The notes under the pieces: model-generated | The model's input: only the letters and a program-made list of their open reading frames with translations | What the model was told of the DNA's origin: nothing | Database searches by the model: none | Part shown: positions 5,421 through 11,730 of the stretch, in pieces | Numbering within the stretch: position 1 is the first letter of the stretch | How the letters are laid out: each line of letters starts with the position of its first letter | Assembly: GCA_964470025.1 (NCBI GenBank) | Contig: CAYXZR010000027.1 | Coordinates: 1 to 11,730, forward strand | Source: CAYXZR01 sp964470025 | GTDB taxonomy: Bacteria; Patescibacteriota; Patescibacteriia; Buchananbacterales; UBA6539 | Direction: 5' to 3' | Length of the DNA: 11,730 bases | Position numbers and translations under genes: made by a program

Positions 5421-8129
5421 ATGTCTAAAATATTGTGGCACGCTGAAAGCATTTCAAAAACACTAGAATTTTTAAAAACAACAAAACAAGGTTTATCCAG
5501 CCAAGAGGCAGCTAAGCGCTTGCAAAAAAATGGCACAAACTCTTTACCGCAAAAAAAAGGTGCCACGAAATCTCAAATCCTACTTAACCAATTCACAAAC
5601 CCATTAGTATACGTACTACTGGGGGCTTCTGTTATTGCGTTAATTCTACAAGACTACATTGATGCCCTTATTATCGCAGCAGCAGTATTGCTCAATACTT
5701 TATTAGGTTTTTACCAAGAAAATAAAGCAAATAATGCTTTAGATTTTTTAAAAAAACTTGTAGACAGGAAAGCAAAAGTACTTCGTGATGGAAACAAGAT
5801 TCTAATTGATGCCAATCATGTGGTACCAGGTGATATTATTTATCTCGATCCAGGTGATAAAATCCCTGCAGATGCAAGACTTATTAAAACAGAAGAGTTA
5901 ATAGTTATAGAAGCTGCCCTCACCGGTGAAGCGTCACCAATAACAAAACAAGTAACTAAGGTTTCAAAAGGTGCCGTAATAGGCGATCGCACAAACATGG
6001 TTTTTAGCGGAACTGTAGTAGCACAAGGAAAAGGAATGGCTATAGTTTGTGCAACTGGAGTGGAAACTGAGATTGGGAAAATCAGCACACTTGTAAATGA
6101 AACCGAGGAACAAAAAACCCCACTACAGCAACAGTTAAAGCAATTTAGTACAGGACTTACGTACTTTGTGCTTGGCGCAGCAATATTAATTTTAATTGTT
6201 GGCAGTTTACAGGGTCGAGAAATTATCAGTTTTGGACATGAAGGAGGGGAGAGCATGTTTACAATCGCAGCTGCAATTGCCGTTGCCGCCATCCCCGAGG
6301 GATTACTGGCTGCAGTAACTGCTGTACTTGCTATAGGTATGCAGGCAATTCTTCGTCGACAAGCACTAGTCAGAAAACTCGTTGCAGCAGAGACTCTAGG
6401 AAGCACCTCTATCATTTGTACAGACAAAACCGGCACATTAACTGAAGGCATTATGTCTGTTGCACAGATCATTACTCACTCAAGCAAAACAGAAGTAAGT
6501 CATACAAAATTTTTATCTCAAAAAAAGCTTTCTGACACAGATTTAGTACTTAAAATAGCTACGCTATGCAATGATGCTTCAATCCAAAATCCAGAAGAGC
6601 AGTTACAGCAAGCAAAAGTAATTGGAAGCCCTACTGAAGCAGCGTTATTACAAGCAGCGATACAAGCAGCGATACCATATCAACAAATAATTAACAGCCA
6701 ACCAAGATTATCGGAAATAGCCTTTAGCTCACAAACTAAATTTATGGCTACATTACATGCACTAGACCAAAAAAATCATGTAATATACACCAAAGGTGCT
6801 CCAGAAAAAATAATCAATTTTTCATCACGAATTAGAAAAGATGGTAAAAAAGTCAAACTCTCCACCAAAGAAAAAAAAGAGTTACAAGATGAGCAAAATA
6901 ATCTAACCAATCAAGGACTAAGAGTATTAGCTCTAGCTTATAAACAAGTAACTAAAGACATAGAAAAAATATCTGAAGGTGACCTTGAGGAAATGATTTT
7001 TCTTGGATTCATAGCGCTCAAAGATCCACTTAGAAAAGAGGCAAAAGAAACGATAGAGTTGGCGCAACAGGCCGGCATTAGGCCAATTATTATCACTGGT
7101 GACCATAAATTAACGGCACGAGCGATAGTGTCTGAGTTAGGAATTAGCGTCGATGAGCAAAATATTATTGAAGGGCATGAGCTCGATAATCTTGACGACG
7201 AACAGCTGGCTAAAAAAGTGCACTTATTTGACATATACGCTCGAGTGGAGCCTTCTCACAAGCTACGGATAATCAAAGCATGGCAAAGCAGAGGTGAGGT
7301 TGTTGCAATGACAGGTGATGGAATTAATGATGCGCCAGCTCTAAAAGCAGCTGATATCGGTGTGGCCCTAGGATCAGGAACAGATGTTGCAAAAGAGACA
7401 TCTGACATGATATTGCTTGATAATAATTTTAAAACAATCGTGGCAGCAATCGAGCGAGGCAGAGTTATCTATGACAATATAAAAAAAATAATACTATATC
7501 TACTTGCTAGTAGTTTTTCTGAAATAATCTTGATAATTGGTGCACTAATTGCAAATTTACCATTACCATTACTAGCTGGCCACATGATCTGGATCAACCT
7601 AATCACTGATGGCGCACCTGGCGTTGCACTCACATTTGAAACAGGTGAAAAAAACATTATGAAAGAAAAACCTCGCAAAAAAAATACTAAGATCCTCGAC
7701 ACTGAAATGAAGGTGCTAATATTTATAATAGGTGTTGTAGTAGATATATTACTACTGTCACTGTTCTACCTGTTAATTACCCAAAGCACATTTACACTAG
7801 AAAAAATAAGAACTATAATATTTGCTTCACTTGGCCTAGGATCACTTTTGTATGTATATGCCTGCAGGAGCTTTAAGCAATCAATCTTTAAGACCAATAT
7901 TTTTAGCAACAAATACCTAACACCTGCTGTTATGCTAGGTGTCCTTATGCAAATACTTGCTATCTATCAACCATCACTTCAAAAGCTACTACAGACAGTG
8001 CCTCTAAATGCAAATGACTGGATAATTGTTATTACAATGGCTTTAATTAAAATACTAGCTATAGAAGCAACAAAAATGCTATTCGTCATAAAAAACAAAA
8101 TAAATGGCACGGAAAAAATTACTCCATAG
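5421..8129 (+). CDS. P2-type cation-transporting ATPase, probably Ca2+-like
   Basis: A 902-aa membrane pump driven by ATP through an aspartyl phosphate. The N-terminal cation-ATPase domain (about 5-50) precedes M1-M2 (about 57-97), the actuator domain with TGEA (168-171), and M3-M4 (about 244-306) with PEGL (292-295). The phosphorylation motif is D335-KTGT. Then come the nucleotide domain with GSPTE (402-406) and KGAPE (458-462), the hinge TGDGINDAPA (631-640), and six further helices M5-M10 (about 685-890). Residues matching SERCA ion ligands are E293 (M4), E701 (M5), N726, T729 and D730 (M6); the SERCA M5 asparagine is Ser here. M8 lacks the SERCA glutamate context and looks closer to PMR1-like pumps, which argues for one ion per cycle. 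PEGLLA also occurs in Na,K-ATPases, so ion identity stays open. The gene has its own promoter and no clear terminator before the next gene. Confidence 0.93.
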   Translation: MSKILWHAESISKTLEFLKTTKQGLSSQEAAKRLQKNGTNSLPQKKGATKSQILLNQFTNPLVYVLLGASVIALILQDYIDALIIAAAVLLNTLLGFYQENKANNALDFLKKLVDRKAKVLRDGNKILIDANHVVPGDIIYLDPGDKIPADARLIKTEELIVIEAALTGEASPITKQVTKVSKGAVIGDRTNMVFSGTVVAQGKGMAIVCATGVETEIGKISTLVNETEEQKTPLQQQLKQFSTGLTYFVLGAAILILIVGSLQGREIISFGHEGGESMFTIAAAIAVAAIPEGLLAAVTAVLAIGMQAILRRQALVRKLVAAETLGSTSIICTDKTGTLTEGIMSVAQIITHSSKTEVSHTKFLSQKKLSDTDLVLKIATLCNDASIQNPEEQLQQAKVIGSPTEAALLQAAIQAAIPYQQIINSQPRLSEIAFSSQTKFMATLHALDQKNHVIYTKGAPEKIINFSSRIRKDGKKVKLSTKEKKELQDEQNNLTNQGLRVLALAYKQVTKDIEKISEGDLEEMIFLGFIALKDPLRKEAKETIELAQQAGIRPIIITGDHKLTARAIVSELGISVDEQNIIEGHELDNLDDEQLAKKVHLFDIYARVEPSHKLRIIKAWQSRGEVVAMTGDGINDAPALKAADIGVALGSGTDVAKETSDMILLDNNFKTIVAAIERGRVIYDNIKKIILYLLASSFSEIILIIGALIANLPLPLLAGHMIWINLITDGAPGVALTFETGEKNIMKEKPRKKNTKILDTEMKVLIFIIGVVVDILLLSLFYLLITQSTFTLEKIRTIIFASLGLGSLLYVYACRSFKQSIFKTNIFSNKYLTPAVMLGVLMQILAIYQPSLQKLLQTVPLNANDWIIVITMALIKILAIEATKMLFVIKNKINGTEKITP
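6650..6673 (+). repeat. Two tandem copies of a 12-bp unit inside the ATPase gene
   Basis: ACAAGCAGCGAT occurs twice back to back and is in frame, giving QAAIQAAI within the nucleotide-binding domain. It is probably a small in-frame duplication that lengthens a helix after the GSPTEAALL motif. Confidence 0.8.
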
Positions 8130-8143
8130 TGGGGATGAAAAGG

Positions 8144-8172
8144 TTGTAGAAATAAGAAGAATTAAGTATAAT
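8144..8172 (+). promoter_or_regulatory. Possible promoter of the ftsB-like gene
   Basis: A perfect -10, TATAAT (8167-8172), lies 17 bases after a poor -35, TTGTAG (8144-8149, 3 of 6 matches). A start near 8179 leaves about 17 bases before the ATG. The 66-base gap after the ATPase has no hairpin terminator, so read-through is also likely. Confidence 0.5.
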
Positions 8173-8195
8173 ATTAGAACTATAAGCAGATAGGA

Positions 8196-8582
8196 ATGCC
8201 GCACAATAAATATCTCAAAAGTAAAATTACCTTAATCCTAGCAATTGCTGTTCTTGTTTTTGTTTCAATTAGTCTTTTTACTACCTCAAGACAAAAAGAA
8301 GAGATAGCTGCTGAAATTCAACAACTAAGGCAGGAGGTTGATAGAACACAGCGAGAAAATAGTGAGCTGCAGAAATTGATTACCTACTTAAACTCTAGTG
8401 CGTACATAGAAGAGATAGCTCGAGCAGAACTTGGCCTAAAAAAAAGTGACGAAAATGCCGCAATCATACCTTCAGGAGACATTGTTAATCTAGAGCAACT
8501 CAACACAGTGAGCAATACAAGTCAACAAAGAAAATCAAACCCTCGAAAATGGCTAGACTATTTTACTAAAAACAATGACTAA
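8196..8582 (+). CDS. Septum formation initiator, FtsB/DivIC-like
   Basis: A 128-aa single-pass membrane protein with a short basic cytoplasmic N-terminus, one transmembrane helix (about 11-29), then an extracytoplasmic coiled coil (about 32-66, rich in Glu, Gln, Leu and Arg). The motif YIEEIARAELGLKKSDE (70-86), typical of FtsB/DivIC, follows. Proteins of this family form a complex with FtsL and FtsQ/DivIB that activates septal peptidoglycan synthesis at the division site. The C-terminal tail is Ser/Gln/Asn rich and ends with NPRKWLDYF, an aromatic end that I associate with CPR homologues from memory rather than from a search. The AGGA before the ATG is too close to be an ideal ribosome site. 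The end overlaps the next gene by 8 bases, linking its translation to the foldase downstream. Confidence 0.85.
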   Translation: MPHNKYLKSKITLILAIAVLVFVSISLFTTSRQKEEIAAEIQQLRQEVDRTQRENSELQKLITYLNSSAYIEEIARAELGLKKSDENAAIIPSGDIVNLEQLNTVSNTSQQRKSNPRKWLDYFTKNND

Positions 8583-9633
8583 AAAAGAAGTAAAAAATAA
8601 AAGCTCCAACGATGAAACCGAAAAATTACGGGGAGCTGTTTTAGAGTGGTTAGAAAATGACAAAAAAAACAATAAGATAATACAAAAAAATCAGACAAAG
8701 GTTACTAAAGGTACTAGAGAAACATCAAATAATCCTAAAAAGGTAATAAAGAAGCCACTACTTATTACAATTTATTCACTAATAGCTATCTATCTTATAG
8801 TTGGTGCAGTTATTATATCAACACAATCAACTAGCTCAGTGACTGCAAAAATAACATCTATAATGCCATACCCAGCCGCAATAGTAGGAACACAAGTAGT
8901 CTCATACAGTCAGTGGATTCAAGAAATTCAAACACTGAGCAACTTTTATCAAAAAGAAGCCGCACTTGACCCAGAAATAGAGCTACCAAGCTATGAGGAC
9001 ACAAAAAAACACATACTCAATCGGCTAGTAGAGAATAAACTCTTAAAAAAACTTGCTGCTAGCTATAATGCACATCCAACTGATCAAGAGGTAGAGACAC
9101 AGATAAACGCGTTAGCGCAAGAACTAGGAGGAGCTATAGCGTTTGAAAACCAGCTACAAGAGCTATATAACTGGACAGTAAAAGATTTTAAGCAAAAAAT
9201 TATTCTACCACTACTTTTAAAGCAGAAAGTTGAAATTGCTATTACCGCAGATGACAGAATAAATAAAGAAGCAAGAGATAGAGCACAACAAATATTAAAT
9301 TTAACTGCTACGGAAGACTTTGGGCTACTAGCAGAACAACATAGTCAAGATGTAACTGCACTACAAAAAGGTGACCTAGGATATTTTTCACGAGGTGAAA
9401 TGGTACCAGAATTTGAGAAAGTCGCATTTACTTTACAGGTAGGTGAGGTAAGTGGACTTATTGAGACTCAATTTGGCTTTCATATTATTAAAGTAACCGA
9501 GCAGTTGAAAAATGATGATGGAGAAATCGAACAGGTTAGAGCTCAACACATACTTATACGAGCTAAAGATATAGATCAATACCTCGAAGAACTAAGACAA
9601 CAAACCTTTATTTGGACTGTAGTGAAAATATAA
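8575..9633 (+). CDS. Membrane-anchored parvulin-type peptidyl-prolyl isomerase
   Basis: A SurA/PrsA-like foldase, 352 aa, expected to assist folding of exported proteins. Residues 1-60 are a lysine-rich cytoplasmic tail, 61-82 the membrane anchor (no lipobox cysteine), and about 100-225 a SurA-N-like helical chaperone region. The rotamase region follows: helix ARDRAQQIL (232-240), DFGLLAEQHSQD (248-259), KGDLGYFSRGEMVPEFE (265-281) and TQFGFHIIKV (298-307). The strand that normally opens a parvulin domain, with the HIL motif, is missing before this helix and appears after it as VRAQHILIRA (321-330). Catalytic candidates are H303, H325 and D259. This could be a circular permutation or a stump of a second rotamase repeat. 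The gene overlaps the ftsB-like gene by 8 bases, and its stop lies 2 bases from the convergent tRNA-Thr. Confidence 0.9.
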   Translation: MTKKEVKNKSSNDETEKLRGAVLEWLENDKKNNKIIQKNQTKVTKGTRETSNNPKKVIKKPLLITIYSLIAIYLIVGAVIISTQSTSSVTAKITSIMPYPAAIVGTQVVSYSQWIQEIQTLSNFYQKEAALDPEIELPSYEDTKKHILNRLVENKLLKKLAASYNAHPTDQEVETQINALAQELGGAIAFENQLQELYNWTVKDFKQKIILPLLLKQKVEIAITADDRINKEARDRAQQILNLTATEDFGLLAEQHSQDVTALQKGDLGYFSRGEMVPEFEKVAFTLQVGEVSGLIETQFGFHIIKVTEQLKNDDGEIEQVRAQHILIRAKDIDQYLEELRQQTFIWTVVKI

Positions 9634-9635
9634 AA

Positions 9636-9708
9636 AGCCAGTGGTGGGATTCGAACCCGCGACCTCTCCCTTACGAAGGGATTGCTCTACCAACTGAGCT
9701 ACACTGGC
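9636..9708 (-). tRNA. trnT: tRNA-Thr(CGU)
   Basis: Read on the - strand, all four arms fold: a perfect 7-bp acceptor stem GCCAGTG/CACTGGC, D stem GCTC/GAGC, anticodon loop TTCGTAA with anticodon CGT (reads ACG), a 5-base variable region and the T loop TTCGAAT. G1-C72, C2-G71, G35 and U36 agree with threonine identity in E. coli. There are two flaws: A27-G43 in the anticodon stem and C50-A64 in the T stem do not pair. The discriminator is U73, whereas A73 is usual for bacterial tRNA-Thr. CCA is not encoded; the gene runs straight into a T-rich stretch. It converges with the prolyl isomerase gene and diverges from ftsE. Confidence 0.95.
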
Positions 9709-9721
9709 GTATCACAAGCAA

Positions 9722-9749
9722 AGTATCATACTATAAAATTCCAGGTCAA
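9722..9749 (-). promoter_or_regulatory. Probable promoter of tRNA-Thr
   Basis: On the - strand, TTGACC (9749-9744, 5 of 6 matches) is followed after 16 bases by GATACT (9727-9722, 4 of 6). Transcription would start near 9715, a few bases before the mature 5' end at 9708. The region is shared with the upstream side of ftsE. Confidence 0.55.
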
Positions 9750-9754
9750 CTACT

Positions 9755-10435
9755 ATGATTATTCTAAAAGATCTAGCAAAAAAATATCCACCAAATTCAT
9801 ACGCCCTTGAGGATATTAATCTTCATATTAAACCAAAAGAGTTTGTATCTATTGTAGGAAAAAGTGGAAGCGGAAAAACAACATTAGTAAAAATGTTAAT
9901 TGCCGAAGAGCGTCCTAGCTCAGGTAAGGTAATTGTAGGTGGATGGGATATTACTAATATCAAAAATCACGAAATTCCTATCCTAAGAAGGCAGATAGGA
10001 GTAGTATTTCAAGATTTCAAACTACTTCCTAAAAAAACCGTATTTGAAAATGTCGCGTTTGCACTGCAGGTATCCGGTGCAAAAAACTCACGCATTGAAG
10101 AAATCATTCCACAGGTGCTTTCTATAGTCGGGCTTTCAGGAAAGGAAAACAGATACCCGATTCAGTTATCTGGCGGGGAACAACAACGAGTAGCAATAGC
10201 AAGGGCACTAGTTCATAGGCCAAAAATCCTTCTTGCAGATGAACCAACTGGTAATCTCGACTCAGTAAATACACAAGAAATCATTGATCTGCTACTAAAA
10301 ATTAACGAATTTGGCACCACGGTAATAATGGTAAGTCATGATGATGACGTGGTGAACAGTATTAAAAAACGAGTAATTACCATCGAGAACGGCAAAGTAG
10401 CCTCAGACCAAAAAGTTGGTAAATATATAATTTAA
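9755..10435 (+). CDS. ftsE: Cell division ATP-binding protein FtsE
   Basis: The cytoplasmic ATPase of the FtsEX complex, an ABC transporter relative that does not transport but uses ATP hydrolysis to control peptidoglycan hydrolases at the division site through FtsX. At 226 aa it is the usual length. All ABC motifs are present: Walker A GKSGSGKT (35-42), Q-loop Q86 in VFQDFKLL, signature LSGGE (138-142), Walker B ILLADE with catalytic E163, D-loop NLD (167-169) and switch H195 (VSHD). FQDFKLLPKKTVFENV is typical of FtsE and separates it from general LolD-like ATPases. The ATG has only a weak AGGT upstream. ftsX begins 10 bases after its stop. The nearest + strand signal is TATAAA at 9732-9737 without a clear -35, so the promoter is uncertain. 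Confidence 0.95.
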   Translation: MIILKDLAKKYPPNSYALEDINLHIKPKEFVSIVGKSGSGKTTLVKMLIAEERPSSGKVIVGGWDITNIKNHEIPILRRQIGVVFQDFKLLPKKTVFENVAFALQVSGAKNSRIEEIIPQVLSIVGLSGKENRYPIQLSGGEQQRVAIARALVHRPKILLADEPTGNLDSVNTQEIIDLLLKINEFGTTVIMVSHDDDVVNSIKKRVITIENGKVASDQKVGKYII

Positions 10436-10445
10436 TTTTTTTCGC

Positions 10446-11348
10446 ATGTATCGAGTACTATTATTTGCATGGCAAAGTTTTTGGAGAAACTTTTGGCTAT
10501 CACTTGTAACAATTACAGTAATCATTCTAACCTTTATCGCAATCAACTTTCTCATTGTGATAAATTTTGTAACTGATTCAGCTATTAATGTAGTACAGGA
10601 TAAAATTGATGTAAGTGTATATTTTAAAGAAAAAGTAATCGAGCCACAGGTGCTCGAAGTACAAACATACCTCTCTTCACTGCCTCAGGTTAAAGAAATT
10701 ACCTATATCTCTCAGCAAAACGCCCTACAACAATTTAGAGAGCGTCACCAGCAAGATACAACTATCATTAGATCTCTCGAGGAACTTGAAGAAAATCCAC
10801 TGGGTGCAACGCTAACAGTCAAGGCAAAAGATCTATCACAATACCCAGAAATCATCGAAATTTTAGACAATTCACAGTACAACGACTTAATACTTGATAA
10901 AAACTTTGATGATCATCAACAGTTTATTGAACGAATCAAAGTAATTTCTGATAACATCAAAAAAATTGGCTACATCACATCAATTGTCTTCGTAATTGTA
11001 TCCCTTCTAATCGTCTTTAACACCATCAGAGTTGCAATATACACTCATAGACAAGAAATAACTATCATGAAGCTTGTGGGGGCTACAAACTGGTTTATTA
11101 GAGGTCCATTTTTGATGGAAAGTATAATGTATGGACTTATTGGTGCAACACTTGGATTACTACTTTTTTATCCAACCCTAAATATCATTCAACCATATTT
11201 AAGCGTATTTTTTTCAACGGAAAATATAAATATTGTAGAACATTTTCAGCAAAATATTCGCTATATTTTTGGCATCGAAGTACTGATTATTTTATTATTA
11301 ACAATTATTAGTAGCGCGATTGCGATAAGACGATATCTGCGTGTATAA
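10446..11348 (+). CDS. ftsX: Cell division protein FtsX
   Basis: The membrane partner of FtsE, 300 aa, with the usual four-helix layout. A short cytoplasmic N-terminus (YRVLLFAWQSFWRNFWLSL) leads into TM1 (about 18-42). An extracytoplasmic domain follows (about 43-170, with VSVYFKEKV, the start of the FtsX ECD), then TM2 (about 173-197), TM3 (about 222-245) and TM4 (about 273-296). The stretch RVAIYTHRQEITIMKLVGATNWFIRGPFLMES (195-226) is the conserved FtsX segment that couples to FtsE. The ECD normally binds hydrolase activators or hydrolases with coiled coils. There is no Shine-Dalgarno site: the 10 bases before the ATG are mostly T. A perfect TATAAT (10426-10431) lies at the end of ftsE without a good -35, so translation probably depends on coupling to ftsE or on a near-leaderless start. 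Confidence 0.95.
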   Translation: MYRVLLFAWQSFWRNFWLSLVTITVIILTFIAINFLIVINFVTDSAINVVQDKIDVSVYFKEKVIEPQVLEVQTYLSSLPQVKEITYISQQNALQQFRERHQQDTTIIRSLEELEENPLGATLTVKAKDLSQYPEIIEILDNSQYNDLILDKNFDDHQQFIERIKVISDNIKKIGYITSIVFVIVSLLIVFNTIRVAIYTHRQEITIMKLVGATNWFIRGPFLMESIMYGLIGATLGLLLFYPTLNIIQPYLSVFFSTENINIVEHFQQNIRYIFGIEVLIILLLTIISSAIAIRRYLRV

Positions 11349-11355
11349 ATTAATC

Positions 11356-11384
11356 TTGACTATATAAAGAGAATCTGGTATTCT
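11356..11384 (+). promoter_or_regulatory. Strong promoter of tRNA-Gln
   Basis: TTGACT (11356-11361, 5 of 6), a 17-base spacer, then TATTCT (11379-11384, 4 of 6) preceded by an extended TGG at 11376-11378. A start near 11391 gives a leader of about 25 bases before the tRNA. A 6-bp dyad, GAGAAT (11369-11374) with ATTCTC (11380-11385), overlaps the -10 box. Confidence 0.75.
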
Positions 11385-11400
11385 CGATTACTGTTGACTT

Positions 11401-11505
11401 AATTGTGCTTAGTACTGCGGGATCGTCTAAGGGCAGGACGCCTGGTTTTGGTCCAGGAAATCGGGGTTCAAATCCCTGTCCCGCAGTAGTGAGCACAATT
11501 TTTTT
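11401..11505 (+). terminator. Extended helix around tRNA-Gln followed by a T run
   Basis: The flanks of the tRNA pair with each other. AATTGTGCT (11401-11409) matches AGCACAATT (11492-11500), and the inner bases continue to the acceptor stem with only G11412-G11489 unpaired and T11410-G11491 as wobble, about 15 positions beyond the mature stem. Seven T residues (11499-11505) follow. It looks like a rho-independent terminator whose loop is the whole tRNA. Confidence 0.6.
11416..11486 (+). tRNA. trnQ: tRNA-Gln(UUG)
   Basis: A complete cloverleaf of 71 bases: acceptor TGCGGGA/TCCCGCA, D stem GTCT/GGAC, anticodon stem CCTGG/CCAGG, loop TTTTGGT with anticodon TTG (reads CAA), a 4-base variable region, T stem CGGGG/CCCTG with one G-T wobble, and T loop TTCAAAT. 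U1-A72 and G73 are typical bacterial glutamine identity features. CCA is not encoded, so a CCA-adding enzyme is required. In many bacteria without GlnRS this tRNA is charged through GatCAB; which route applies cannot be told here. Confidence 0.97.
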
Positions 11506-11517
11506 ATAGCAAGCAAT

Positions 11518-11730
11518 ATGGAAATACTTACATTTATATGGGATAAGTTCCTATACATCCCACTCTACAATTTACTTGTATATCTATATAACAACTTTTC
11601 AAACTTTAACATGGGAATTGCCATTATCTACATGACAGTTCTGCTTCGAATCGTTCTTTTACCATTCACCATCATGGAGGAGCGACGAAAATTTTTAAAG
11701 AAAAAAATTATTAAAAAAATCCAAGAAATA
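11518..11730 (+). CDS. yidC: Membrane protein insertase YidC/OxaA, N-terminal part, cut by window end
   Basis: An open frame of 71 codons runs to the window edge from ATG 11518. It reads MEILTFIWDKFLYIPLYNLL at the start, then GIAIIYMTVLLRIVLLPF (33-50) and a strongly basic stretch ERRKFLKKKIIKKIQEI. The family opens its core with exactly this order: a PLYNLL helix, a GIAII...LLR helix carrying the single conserved arginine (R44) of the hydrophilic groove, then a basic cytoplasmic hairpin. YidC inserts membrane proteins alone or with SecYEG. The short N-terminus lacks the large periplasmic domain of Gram-negative YidC, so this is the Gram-positive/Oxa1-like form. The ATG is only 12 bases after the T run behind tRNA-Gln, and no Shine-Dalgarno site is visible; AGCAAG is the nearest candidate. 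The usual neighbours rnpA and rpmH are not seen upstream. Confidence 0.88.
   Translation, partial: MEILTFIWDKFLYIPLYNLLVYLYNNFSNFNMGIAIIYMTVLLRIVLLPFTIMEERRKFLKKKIIKKIQEI

Noticed and set aside
5840..6472. Long - strand open frame opposite the ATPase gene
   Set aside because: It mirrors the codon pattern of a well-conserved P-type ATPase, is Ser/Ile/Pro rich with no recognisable domain, and has no own start signals.
11394..11399. Second TTGACT as a -35 box
   Set aside because: The matching -10 would fall inside tRNA-Gln, where no suitable hexamer exists; an earlier and better promoter is present.

Overview
This A+T-rich window is packed with genes and reads like a small-genome bacterium, most likely a member of the Candidate Phyla Radiation (Patescibacteria). 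That placement is inference. It rests on short intergenic gaps, few Shine-Dalgarno sites inside operons, an FtsB-like protein followed by a membrane-anchored parvulin of unusual architecture, shortened family members (GpsA, MiaB), and tRNA genes without encoded CCA. All protein genes lie on the + strand; only one tRNA is on the - strand. All 13 visible stop codons are TAA (10) or TAG (3), so the standard bacterial code fits.

Layout. (1) 2-4867 is a tight seven-gene run: the C-terminal part of an M23 peptidoglycan peptidase, riboflavin synthase (ribE), lumazine synthase (ribH), a small ferredoxin, a GpsA-like glycerol-3-phosphate dehydrogenase, a MiaB-type tRNA methylthiotransferase and a Mn-type superoxide dismutase. 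It is closed by a terminator at 4889-4915. (2) 4926-5372 is a self-contained unit for a KhpA-like KH-domain RNA-binding protein, with its own promoter, C-rich leader, strong ribosome binding site and terminator. An 11-bp perfect inverted repeat links its two untranslated regions. (3) 5392-8129 is a P2-type cation ATPase with an extended -10 promoter and a strong ribosome binding site. (4) 8167-9633 holds an FtsB/DivIC-like protein overlapping a membrane-anchored parvulin-type prolyl isomerase, converging on tRNA-Thr(CGU) on the - strand. (5) 9755-11348 is ftsE-ftsX. (6) 11356-11505 is tRNA-Gln(UUG) with a good promoter; its flanks extend the acceptor stem into a long helix followed by a T run. 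(7) 11518 to the window end is the start of yidC.

How the genes fit together. The left side mixes cofactor and redox functions (riboflavin, Fe-S ferredoxin, glycerol-3-phosphate for lipids, SOD) with tRNA modification. The right side is an envelope and division set: FtsB-like protein, extracytoplasmic foldase, FtsEX and the YidC insertase. The M23 hydrolase at the left edge belongs to the kind of enzyme that FtsEX often controls, but no direct link can be shown here.

I do not see a mobile element, CRISPR array, toxin-antitoxin pair or obviously new multi-gene system. The most interesting signals are the parvulin domain whose first strand appears to have moved to its C-terminus, the tRNA-Gln gene sitting as the loop of a terminator-like helix, the UTR-UTR inverted repeat around the KH gene, the ferredoxin lacking one cluster cysteine, and the MiaB without a TRAM domain. 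No stretch over 300 bases lacks a gene; the longest gap (4868-5039) holds a terminator, a promoter and a leader.
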